Assembly: GCF_024713975.1 (NCBI RefSeq)
Contig: NC_091116.1
Coordinates: 6,450,621-6,514,620, forward strand
Direction of reading: 5' to 3'
From: Paralichthys olivaceus
Lineage: Eukaryota; Chordata; Actinopteri; Pleuronectiformes; Paralichthyidae
DNA length: 64,000 nt
Translations under genes and position numbers: made by a program
Shown: positions 46,986-58,700 of the stretch, in pieces
Layout: each line of letters starts with the position of its first letter
How positions within the stretch are numbered: position 1 is the stretch's first letter
The notes under the pieces: model-generated
Told to the model about the DNA's origin: nothing
Seen by the model: the letters and a program-made list of their open reading frames with translations, nothing else
The model's database searches: none

Positions 46986-49900
46986 TTACACTGTGAGCAG
47001 ATTTTGAATTTGAGGAGTCAGCTCACTTCTTCCAAGGTTGAGCATAATTACCTGCAGAACAAAGATGAAAGTGTTTTTCATATACTTCGGGTAATCAAGG
47101 TGCAGGGCATAAATTAGGCCAAGAAGAAGACGGACGGCCTGAGGTAGGTTTGCCACGTTGTCCATCACCACGCTGCCTTCCAAGATGATCCCTACTGTGG
47201 ATGAGTTGAGGATCGTCTTCATCCATGCAGAGGATTCCCACTGCAGTTTGACTTTATGATCCGTTGTCATTTACATCCTAACAGAGCAAGAAACAAATGG
47301 ACAAGCAGAGGACATTATCATGCAACCTAGATAATGTAGACTTTTCTGAAAAGTGTTGCACAACATAAACTGCACTGACAGTAACTGACTTCACACACTT
47401 TGAGGTTTTTGTTGCTAGTCAGCTCAGCAGACTATAACCCCCTTCCAGTCATACTGAAAAGATGTAAAATACTGCTCCCAGAAACTTACTCAACCTCTTT
47501 AACAACAAAACTCCTCCCTCTAACACATTTGCCTAACTTCCAAATAGTGAAAAAGGAAAAAAAAAAAACAAAGCAATTTAAGTCAAATGGAGAAGGACTA
47601 ATAGGTCTTCAATTTCTGGGAGCACTTTCTGTCTTGTAGTCTTTTAGGCATGGTTGACACTGAAAGCAGCACTGCAGACTGAAGCAGAACATTTTATTTT
47701 GAGCCCATTTTACAGTCAAATCTTTGAGTTTATGTTGTGTCATAAATCAAAAATACAAAAACATGTTTTTATGAATTTTTAGCCATATTGGAAGTCCAAG
47801 TGTGTTGCTATCCAAATGATTCTGAAGATTAGTAGCAGTCTTCATTAATGGCTTAACATGAAAAAACTATGCCTTAAACATTTAAGACAAATTAAGGTAC
47901 TTACAGAGCAGGTCCTGAAGAAGGCAGAGGGATCCTCCCCCAAGATGCCCGGCTGTCCCCTAAGAATGAGGCACCTGATATCATTGACCTGAAAGATAGT
48001 GGACGTAGAAAACAACAATAAAACAGTTTGTCAAGGATAGTTGCGTTTTCAGCAAATGAAATCTGCATATTCTCCGTTTTTTGATGAACTCACTGCAAAT
48101 GTCCAGCAGTGGAAAGTGCAAGACAAAGATTAACAAATGGAGATGAAAGAAAAGTGATGAGAAAAAAGAAAGGCACCACAGAGAGCAAAATGACAGAAAA
48201 GAAAATATTTGGAGAGAAAGGAATAAAGAAGGAGAAGGGGGTGTAGACTGATGTAGACAAGTCAACTCACCTTTGTCTGATGGATAAGCCCAGTCAAACT
48301 CTGGCCGGTGAGGCCCCTCTTCTTCCTAAAGACGTCCATTAGGCTTGGAGAGAAACAGTCAAGGGCATTAAAGAAGTTCTCTCTGAGACCTTTCCCCACC
48401 ACTCTGTTGAACTTGCAATAGACCTGGAGCATATTACAAAGCAAACAATGCATAAGCCCATGTTCAAATGGCTCTAACGCTGATCCTTTACACCAGATTT
48501 GGTGAACCACTCCCAGATGGTTGTATATATAATCTGAATATTTTATTCAACATTACACTCAGAACACAAGGCCACTGAATCATTTTTGTGAACACTCAAG
48601 TCATACAAACCTGGCTCTCTGTGAAAAGAGCTGGCCATCACTACAACATCTGGTCGATGGGAGGCTTGTTTTTGATAACTTCTTTTCTCCGAAGTGCAAA
48701 CGTCACATCCATCTCTTTTGTAACAAGGGAAGCATTTGACTTCGTCTTCATCATTTCTGTAACCAGAACCTGACGAGCTACTTCCAGGTTGTGGTCATCC
48801 TTCGCCTCTGGATTTTCAGGTAGGAAATGTATTTCCCCTTTCCTTGGCTTCTTGACGCCTTTGTTGGGAGGGTCACCATCTGCAGAGCACCTTTCCTGTT
48901 TACCACCAGAGGCATCAAGTCGACCTAGCTGGCACATTTTGGTTCTATAATTACCCATCTTAAACTTCAAACTTTGGGGGAGGATGACCCTGATTCTTTG
49001 AGACAACATCTTTAAACTCTTACTTGGTTGGGTATGTTGCGTTTCAGTCTTTTCATCACTTTGAGATAAGTTGCATCCCTGAGACACAACAGGTTACCCT
49101 GACGGAGTCGGTACTCTACATCCAAACAGAAAATTTGGGAATTTCAAATACGTCTGGCTACTGAAAACTTGGACAGGATATCAGTGCCGGCCTGTGTCAC
49201 TGCAGAAATCAGTTGAATCAGGCTGCTCTTCTTTTAGCAGTTCCATCTTTTGTACAAAAAGGTTACCTGACGGCTTGTTAACCTCTCTCACATTACATGC
49301 ATAACTTCCATGTATAGTGTCTGAATAGTTGTGTTCTTTTTCACAGATCATTACTTGCACTTCCAAAGCATCGCTTTTCCTGTGACCTGGCCAACACTAA
49401 CAGACAATTGATTTAAGTTTGACTGGTATATCACAAATACAAATATTTATATCAATTCTGTATTTTCAGACTGTTACTTTAAAATAGATGACATGAAGGC
49501 CACGTGTGTCAGTCCATGTTTGGTGGATGCTTTCAAGTTTTCATAACCACACCGCATTTTCAGAGAACATGGTCACTGATCAAAGTCTTCACTGCTCATG
49601 GAAGGCTAATAAAAAATACAAAATAAAGTCATGGCTGGACTGGTTGACGTCTCACCGAGAGCCACCGGAATTCAAACACACGCTTGCCACCACGTGACGG
49701 CTAGCTAGTGTAGCAGGCAAGCTAAAATGAGCAGTATCAAAATGTGTATGGTCGCGAGTGTTAGCTTACTAGCGCTCACCAGATTAAACAGACCGCACCA
49801 CAGCAGTTGCGCCGCCGTCTTCCTCTCTTCTCTTCTCTGCTGGATAAAGTTGCGACACCCGCTGTTCCCCTGTGCCGGAGTGTAGCTTCACCTTCCTCAG

Positions 49901-50000
49901 CCGTAAACAAAAGTAACAGGCGGGAAAGCACCTTCTTCTTCGTCGTCATTTTCCTCTTTACAGGTGCATGTCGCCACCTATGTCTCAAGGTGTGTAACAG
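46986..50000 (-). pseudogene. Decayed SAMD3-like (fish-expanded) family member
   Basis: Exon-like blocks in transcript order are about 49780-50000 (5' exon, donor at 49779), 48611-49078, 48271-48423, 47905-47988 and 46986-47277. The last four join in phase 0 and spell a fish protein family often named SAMD3-like: SLKFKMGNYRTKM, KKPRKGEIHFLPENPE, MDVTFALRRKEV, WPALFTESQ, FNRVVGKGLRENFFNALD, VNDIRCLILRGQPGILGEDP and LLGLIYALHLDYPKYMKNTF. The frame is broken three ways: adjacent stops TAG and TGA at 48643-48638 in the segment before WPALF, TAA at 47256-47254, and a shift near 47,195-47,215 inside the last exon. Splice sites are still good, so decay may be recent. N-terminal exons of the family are not recognised. 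Confidence 0.85.
49780..50000 (-). pseudogene. Probable first exon and start region of the SAMD3-like pseudogene
   Basis: A short minus-strand frame with ATG near 49,949 runs to a consensus donor (TTAATCTG then gtgagc) at 49,779. The peptide is rich in Arg, Glu and Lys and has no family resemblance, so it may be 5'UTR rather than coding. Confidence 0.4.
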
Positions 50001-50144
50001 CATGACTTTGACGTCTAACTCATTATGAGGATATTTAATCTACCTGTAATTCTTTTAAATAAAGATCTTTGAACATGTAACTGTTTTGTTTTTTTGACAG
50101 GAAAATATTTACTTTTCAGAAATGAAATAAAATTATTCAAGATG

Positions 50145-50263
50145 AAGTATTTAAATATAAAGGGCCTTTTCTGGGGTAATGAAAACTACAATTCATACAA
50201 TTTAGAAGAAGTGAACTGTTGAAAACATCATGAGGATTATTCTACATTATATTTCTGCCAATA
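50145..50263. mobile_element. Second, partial MITE-like copy (inverse of 20,996-21,112)
   Basis: The stretch from ttaaatataaagggcctttt to tgccaatag is the reverse complement of the interior of the 20,958-21,304 element, with a few differences. The inverted ends are not preserved. Confidence 0.6.
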
Positions 50264-50559
50264 GTTCTCAAGTTTATACAATCAACACTTAACCATTTTA
50301 GTATAATTCACATAAAGGTTATCCACCCACTGCACTACTAACAATTCTAAGTATATTCTACTTCACATTTGTATAATATACTTACATTTGATAGTAATCA
50401 TACTTAAATTGTTTGTGTACATTCAAATGAAATTTTCAAGTAAATTGTGTATATATGAGACTGCATAGGCAGGCAATACTGTCTCCATAACTAGAAAATA
50501 CATTTGTTTGTTTAGGAACTAGCAGACCCATAGATTATATGATCTACTAGCTACTAGCC

Positions 50560-50938
50560 TTATCAACAAGGCCCGGAACCACCCTGACACTCTTTCACAC
50601 TCCACCTCCGCCTCCATATGTCACATTGACACTGCATTCACAACTCTATGTGTTACATTAACGCTCAGCTATATACTTATATTGGAAATACTCTGGATAC
50701 TGTGAACACTTGCACACTGTACTTACTCAGCTGTACTGCTCTTCTTATTTTTCCTTTTTTACCTTCAAAAACATACTATGTATATATTTTTAGATTTATA
50801 TTGTTAAATTTGAATACTTGATTATCTTATCTTCTTATATTTAGAGATGTCTGACATGCACCAACAACACCAAAACAAATTCCATGTCTGCGTAAACTTA
50901 CTTGGCAATAGAAGCTTTTCTGATTCTGATTCTGATCT
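50560..50938 (+). mobile_element. LINE 3' end with (TCTGAT)n tail
   Basis: The region ends with caaaacaaattccatgtctg, ttacttggcaatagaagctt and three tctgat-type repeats. This is a common 3' terminus of fish non-LTR retrotransposons, whose tails are short tandem repeats. No coding part is seen, so it is a strongly 5'-truncated plus-strand insertion. Confidence 0.55.
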
Positions 50939-51439
50939 GTTGGGGTTTAAAGTGTGACTGCAGGAAAGCAGACTTCAGAATATGAGAGAGCATCATGCAC
51001 AGATGTTGTGTGGATGAATTCTGATTTTCTCCTTGGCCAACCTCCTGAACGCTTTCTTCACTGATGAGTTGACCATTGATCAGTAGATTCTCACAACACA
51101 TTTGTTATCATTTTTGTTGTAATCGTGAATTTCAATCAAATCTCTGATTAGGTGTATTTCAAAACTTTGACATAGTTTTTGGCCTCAAAAGCCAAAACCT
51201 ATAAAATAATGAATGACGATCTCAAATGCAGCTCAAAATGCTTTACAAAAAACACAATCAATCAGTGCTTTCAAAAAGAACGATGTAAAATTGAAACTTT
51301 ACTCCACATTATATTTGCAGGTATGTTGACCGAGTAGTTTGGCTCAAACTGTAGCCTCATTTAATTTCAAACTTCTTGGCACAATTGCGCATCCATGCGT
51401 TTGACATAATTTCCGCTGAAGTAGAAGTGCCACCTAAAC

Positions 51440-52032
51440 TTTGCTGTGACATCTCCCATAAGGATCAGTCAGGCTCTTGAGCAGAGTAGATCACGCGCGC
51501 GCACACGCACGCACGGCCGTCGCTGCAGGCTGCATCCTCCCTCTCCAGCAGCAGCAGCTCCTGTGCGCGCGGAGCAGCCGCCGCGCTGCGTCTCCTCCTG
51601 CAGCCACCGTGTGCAACGGTGCATCGGCGGATGATCGAGTCCTGTATCGGCAAAAAAAAAAAAAAAAAACCCATCCACAGCCGCATGGTGACGTCACGCC
51701 GCTGAAAGGTAATCGTGGCTGGGCGTGTTGGTTGATAGGAAGGAGGGAGGTAGGGAAGGGAGATGTAGTCGGGTGCCGCGCGGACGCCAGGGTTAGATAG
51801 GTGCATTGAACCCCCGTCTCCACACACACGAGGAAAATAAACACTCGAGTGTAATACAGGCTGCTGCTCGAGGTGTGCGTGGACGTGCACGCGACTATTT
51901 TGCTGTTTGTTTTTGTTTATTCGTCGCGTGGGGAGTGTAGAGGCTGTCACGGCAGCCTGCAGGCGGAGGATGGATGCGTAACAGGACGGATCGAGCCAGC
52001 TGTGGCCTGCTTCTGACGGCAACATCTGGCCG
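51440..52032 (+). promoter_or_regulatory. pkp4: pkp4 CpG island and non-coding first exon
   Basis: Base composition switches from AT-rich to very CpG-rich at about 51,480 and stays so to about 52,170. A consensus donor (ctggccg then gtgagt) ends an exon at 52032, and the next acceptor is at 52704. This is the only CpG island in the window next to the pkp4 start. No TATA box is obvious. A poly-A run sits at about 51,652-51,670. The exon start is not resolved. Confidence 0.7.
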
Positions 52033-52704
52033 GTGAGTCGTTGGCGGCTCGTTTTCTCGCGCGGGAGGCTCGGTTCGAGTCCCGCTGTCCATCCTCGTGA
52101 GTCGGTGTGACCTCGTCCTTGGCTGCCGGACGGTGACTGAGTGATCGATGTGCGCGTTTGACTGACAGGCTGCGTGTGACATGTGATGGAGGCTCATTTG
52201 AGGCTGTGTATGTGATGGAGAGAATGAACGTGACATGCTGGGCAATGCATTCACTGCAGGGTGCATGCAATCCTGCAAATGCAATGCATGAGCTATTACT
52301 GTTACAACTGTTTGGGTAATTGCATGCATCAACTGAGGGTTAACCTCCCACTTGATAGCCTCAGGAAATTAAATATATACATTTATATAAACACACAAAG
52401 GAAAGCACAATAATGTATCATTGAGCCTCCTTATGGATCCCTATAGAAATCAATACTACAGGTGCATGTGAGTCCACTTATAGGAATATTCTAGTGCTAT
52501 AGGAAGGTCACTGGGATATTAGAGAGGTTTAAAATTTCACCCAGTTTAAGGTCAAAGTGAATCCCTTCTGGATTATCATAGTGGGTGAAACACAATATGG
52601 TCACAACATGGTAAACACTCTGACACACTCAAGCTCCCAGTGATTCTCTGTGCATTGTTTCTCCTCCTTGTCCACATCCTGACCCGCTTGTAGTCCTTCT
52701 GCAG

Positions 52705-55700
52705 GGTCAGAGAGGGCGCCTCTGCAGCCAGCCGGCCCCTGACTGTCGCGGGGGGGAGAGGTGGAGGCGATGGAGGAAGGGGACGCGGAGGGGGAAGGGC
52801 CCATGGCGGTCAGAGAGGGGCCGAGCGGCCACGGCCTCCCGCCGGGCACTGGCAGCACGACCACCACCACCAACCTCCTGGCGTCTGTCAAAGAGCAGGT
52901 AAGGAGGCACCTCTCCTGGTCTCAGTCTCTTCTGATCTGTGCTGCTGATTATGTGGCTGCGCTCTTTATCTTCTCCGAATCAAGGATCTTATCTTGTCCA
53001 GGATGTAATCCACCTGTCCTGCTCTCACTGACACCCTACTGCACAGCAACACCCGTCTAATTTATGAGGCTACAATCCCAAGGGCAGGTGGAGAAGGTTG
53101 CGAACGACAGATTAAAAAAATGCATGGCTGCATTTGTAAAATGTGCTTTGTAACAAGCTGCATGTTTTTTATATTTACAGTATTTAGACTGCAAATAAAT
53201 AACTGTCAAATTAACAACATGCAATATGAAATAAGTAATTGCTGCTATGTATGATTCCAAATAGCGATCAGCCATGGACACATCATGAGACAAAAGGCCC
53301 CTGACGTCTCTGTGTCTGTGTCGTCATCTCCATCATCATTTTGTGGTCATTTTCAGCCTCACTGCGCTTGTTTTGCATCTCTTTGTAGTCATTTTTAGTT
53401 CGAAGCCTGTGACTCACCCAATTTTACCGAGCAAATCCGAGTTTTATCTCCAGATGAGACCAAAATGCAACGGGTCTCCGGGCTGAACCTGCAGTTGCGC
53501 CCATAATTGTGGACACGCTGGATTTGCAGAGAGATGACTTACAGCAGATCACATGAGGTCACCAGATGATTTTTTTTATCATCCCCGTGAATGGAGCTCT
53601 ATATGAACTGACGGCGCCGTTATCAAAGTCGTTCTTGTTTATCACACATTACAGTTGCAGTTTTCGTCTTCTGGTTCTGATTAAACTGAAGCGTCTCTCC
53701 AAAAAATGTCCTCTGTAGACCCTGTCTCCTGGTCCCTGCTCAGTGTGACAACAGTAACATGCTGTAAAGTTTAATTAATGTCTCAGAAATACTGACACAT
53801 TTGAATTGGAGTGTGGAACGTTAATATGAGCTGACAGCCGGAGATGTTTTCTGCCACTAACTTTTTTTGGTATTGAGGCTAGAGACACTTGCAGCCTCAG
53901 TCGCTGTTATTTTTATGTTTCTTTTTCGCTCTGAGTCTTTCTGTTCCCCCTGCTCTCAATAATGCCTGGACAGTGGCCATGTTCTCAACTAAGTCCCCCG
54001 GTGTGTGCCTCTAAATCAGGCGCACAGCTATTTAAAGAAAAGAGAATCGGCTCTGACTTTTAATCTGCAATTCCTTTTCTGCAAATGGACAAAAATTGCG
54101 GGCTTTTCTGAAGGGTTGCTTCAGCTTCCTTGATATCTGCTGTGGTCCTTGATGTACACAGTGGGAGCAGCTCTGTCACCCCTCGAAGTCTCTCTTTGCA
54201 GCTGGAAACGTTTCTCATTTCACATGAATGCATGACTGACGCATTGGTTTCCTGTAGATGCAGTGTGCTGCAGAGCAGGAGTTGCAGGTGTTGGATATAT
54301 CCAACAATCATTCTTGCTAAGAACTCCTTGCACATAGTCTGCCATGTTTGATCTGCATGTTCTCAGGTGAGCTGATAGAACAACTGTAGACTTGGTGGAA
54401 TGTCCCATGCATTTCACATTTTGCTGAGGTCACATTGAGGGTTGTCAGTCCACCCAGGGGCGTTGCAACAGGGAAGGCAAAGCAGCCGATTACATTCAAC
54501 AGCAATTGCAGTGGAAAGCCCCTTAAATTCTATGATCCTAACAAGGTCCTGTGCCACAAACATTCAGATGGTTCGGTTGGTTTGATGCTTTTTTTCTTCT
54601 TTACTATTATTTCTGTGTATGCATTGCATGACCTTTGTTTGTGATTTTGATATTAAAGGAATCACTTGGAGATTCGATGTGGTTTGGCATCATGTGTTTC
54701 CTTTGTGTGGTTGGGGGTCTTACCCCTTGTCCTTTTTCCCTCAGGCCCCCAAAGTCCCCTGAAAGTCAGAGCGTCGTTCAAATCGCATTTAAGGTGTGAA
54801 TGAATGGTGATAAATTTTTCCTCCATCTTCAGGGGCGTATAGTTATATTTTAACAGCTGACATAGTTACGACTGCGTTCTAAACTTAGACGTCAACGAGA
54901 AAGCAAACATTTAATCTTGTAGCTTGCTTCCAGAAAATGTAATCAAGTTGCTTTACCTTTCTCTGTGTTGGAATGCAGGTGGCAGCGCTGCTGAGGCGTC
55001 AAATCTACCGCCTGCAGTTCCTCCACAGAAATGTCAAATTAGACATGCTAAATGGAGCGCATCAGTTATTGCCTTCCATTGTGTTCAGGCCCCTGATGCT
55101 TTTCCGCTTTGCTCTCGTTTAGCCCATTAAATGCGGTGAGTGATAGATGCGAGCGGGAAATACCAGAGCTGGAGAAAGTGGGGCAAATTGGAAACCCAAA
55201 GCCTCCTCAGTGTCAGTGCCCAGTTGAATTTTGTCACTTCTTGAGCAAACATGATGAGATTGATCAGATGTTGAGACAACAGTCTGCAGCGGCACTGCTC
55301 CAAAATGAAAGATGAGATGTGTGTTGCTGCTATCTGCATCGTTCTGTGAAATCAAGACTGGAATATGTCTCTGATCAGAGCTGAACAGAGCTTTTACTAC
55401 ACCAAACATTTTGTGAGTTTGGGTCTACGCTGATATTTACCCTTAAACAGAACATTCCTGCCGACTTTGGCCAGAAATGATGGTAACATTTTTCTTCCAG
55501 TTGGACTAAAGCACATGTCGAGTAAACATTTGACATCCAAGAAATAGATTTACACAAAAACTCTCCATGATTGAGTTTAATCTATCTCTTCAATCTAAGC
55601 TTGAATTTAAAAGATGCTACAGGAGGCAACCTGTACGGAAGCCACACATTTTTTATGTTGTATGAAATATTTACATCCAAGATACAAATTCTGGCCTCTG

Positions 55701-58700
55701 CGTTTTTTTAAGATGGCTTAGGGAAACTTGATCAGATCTTGCAGCAGGAATATAGCTGCAAATGCAACATGTTGAATTCAAAGCAAGTAAAGTTTCAGCT
55801 CACTATCGACTCCTCCATTTTATTTATTACAATATTTATGTAATTTAAAAACACGTGGTAATTAATATTAATAATATATATATATATATATATATGTAAT
55901 GAGGCCTTATTAGATTTCTGGTGGCCGATGGTGCTGGCTGTGCAGGCCAGGTCCAAGTCAAAATCCCGCTTTGTGGATGTGACGCATGGCGCTCCTGAAA
56001 AAGAACATGCATGCTCAGCAAAGCTCTCCCCAGGATGGAGGGAGAAAACAAAAAGCTCAATAAAATGACAACAACCGGGCCACGTCAGCGCTCTGCACGC
56101 TGATTGATTTTGACAATCAGGGCCAGAAACACCACATGCATCGTCAAAGCAAATTCGCCGATGTGGATGATTGACAATCCTGTGCGGCCGCGTTTCCTGC
56201 AGACGGAGTCGACGTAGATTGAGGTGCCAGGTCACAATCTGAATGTGGGGGTTAAACCAGCTCCTTCAATCTGGTTACATCTCCCCTGGCTCTGCTTCTG
56301 CCTCTACCCCTGATTATATCTGAGCAACTAAACTGTTGCTGTTTGACATCTGCCTGAATCCCATGCCTGTTCTCTATCATATATCCGGAAAGGCAGAGCT
56401 TCTGTTGTTGCGGTCTGCCTTGTTGACTCCAGATCACGGTTGCCTGAGGTTGCTTGTCAGCGTTCTGCTGCAGAGTCACTGTGGCGGAGGAGGAGGCTAA
56501 TTTCACTTGATCCGCACTGTGAAAATGAAAGAGGAGCATCCACCATGGGATACTGTTTTCAGATCTCATCAGAGTGTGATGCTCATTGCATTTCCAGGAG
56601 TTATTTACTCTCCCAGTGAACCCGCTTTGCCTCTGCCTGCCTCATCTAGTTAATGACTTCCACTGTCTCCCCAAATGCCTTTTGACAGCCCTCAGAGAAC
56701 GAGCACTACTTGTTGCTTCCCATAAAGGTGGGCGTTCAGGTGTATAAAGAGACTGAAAGTGTTTTAATCCATCTATGGGTTATGTCTGTAGGTGGAGAGA
56801 GCAAGAGAGATGGAAAAACAAAAGCGGAATGTGCGGCATTCTGATCTTTCAAGGTGAATGTGGGTGTATCAGGAGCTACTATCTGCTCTGCTCCCTATGA
56901 TGATTGCTCAGCATGGGATTGTTCAACTTTGGTGCAAAATGGAGGCCTAAAGAGAAAGAGACGACGATCCCACTTTAATGAAAAAGTTCCTTCTGTTTCA
57001 ACCATGTCTCTTACATCACTGGTATTCATGTAGGCGAGAGAAGTGCATGTCCGAGCAGTGACGTAAATAAGTCTTTAAAAGTGCATTCTCATGTTAACAT
57101 GGCGAGTTCTAGCGAGAGCTGCAGACTGTCGCAGCAGCAGAAGTAGGTTGAACATTTCATGGATCTCACAGATGCGGCCTGGATAAAGTGGATGAACTGC
57201 CGAGCTAAGATTAGACACAGTGCGGAGGAATAAGATGCAGAGGACTGTGGATAGTGTCACTCGATAAGATACAGAATAATCACTTTGTGACAGCGCACAA
57301 TAAGCCATTGAGAATCGTCTGGTAGCCCCCGGCTGGTAGGAGACATCGCCAGGCTTGGCTTCGCATTGGCCTGGCAGGCCTAGGCGTGTTTCCAGACATC
57401 ACGAGGTGACGGGCGCAGGGCAATGCTTGTCCCCCAGAGGCGTGCCGTAACGTGGCTAGGCTGGAACAAGGAGCGCTGTGTGCTCCCGTCCTGTCTCCAT
57501 GCTGCTCTGAAGTGATGTAAGCAGATGCAGGAAGAGAGCAGGGCAGAGTCAGCAGCGGTGATGCCATGAGAGTGCAGTATATGCAGCACGTTTGAACACC
57601 GTGCTGTTTGAACGGCACACTGCTGGATCCCCTGACACTCGTCAGCGTGTCAATAAAACATCTGAAACTGTCACTTTATGCTCCGGGGTGAGGTCCTGTT
57701 CATTTCCCAAGGTTTTTATCTCACACCCTCCTGTGTGAGTATAATTGTCCCGTTGTTGTTCACCGAACTCTCTTTTTATCACCTTGGAAACACAGTCACT
57801 GATTGCAGCGAACAGGTTTTCTGTCTCGTTTCCAGGTCTACAGAGTGCATTGTGATATTTTTAGGTTTTAAATGCACTTGATGCCTTTCAATACATTTCC
57901 TGTGTGAGTGCCAACCTGAAGCTACAGCTTTGATGGCCGCAGCAATGTGGATGTTTATTATCGATTCATTTGGTAAACCTTCCCCAATTTTTTGATCAAC
58001 CAGTTAATGCTTGTTTAGTCCAACACGCTGTTGAAACCAACATATTCATATCGCCCCTCTGCGCAGATATGCACCCATTCTAGGAGATCGAACCCAGGCC
58101 AGATGGGATATGTAGTCCATTTAGTCATTTTTGGGTCTACTCCGGGGTGGGCGGGCCTTACAAACCTCTACAAACTAGGCAACCTAACTAGACCCCCCAC
58201 CTCAACTGTCTCCTTTCGTCAGAGGAGCCTCACCAAGTCTCTAAGGCTGAGTCCAGCCACCCGACGGAGAAAACGTCTTTCAGCCGTGTGTATTCACGAC
58301 CGTGTTTCTTACCTTTTTAATTCTCTTTTGATTATTTGACATAATAGCTGCAACTATCAACATTTTTTTTATCTTGAAGTAATGTCACAGCCATTCAAAC
58401 AGCCGACAGCTCCTAGACTCATAATCCTAAGTCTTTTCTTGCAGTTGCACAATTCATTTAACATTTTGCGATACTTCCATGCAGGCGCCTCAGAGCCATA
58501 TGGGCCCTAAAAGTGGACAAACATCTCTCCAATTAACTGGAAATAATTGCTGCAGAAAAACCAACACTAATTAACACGGCAGAGGTAGCTCTGCGTAGCC
58601 AGGCTCCTCGTGGGAATCATTAAAGTTTCATGTGGTCTAAACTAAAGCAACATTGTATGGATGCTCCCGTGTTTATGTCTGGCACAAGGTGACTTCAGAG

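Noticed and set aside
52065-52090. tRNA B-box-like ggttcgagtcccgc
   Set aside because: It sits in the CpG-rich sequence after the pkp4 first exon. No A box, acceptor stem or cloverleaf can be drawn around it.
51465-52332. Long minus-strand frames in the pkp4 CpG island
   Set aside because: GC-rich DNA gives chance open frames; the peptides are low-complexity Arg/Ala/Thr and overlap one another.
57280-57618. 112-codon minus frame inside the pkp4 intron
   Set aside because: No family resemblance, no splice borders in register and GC-rich local composition.
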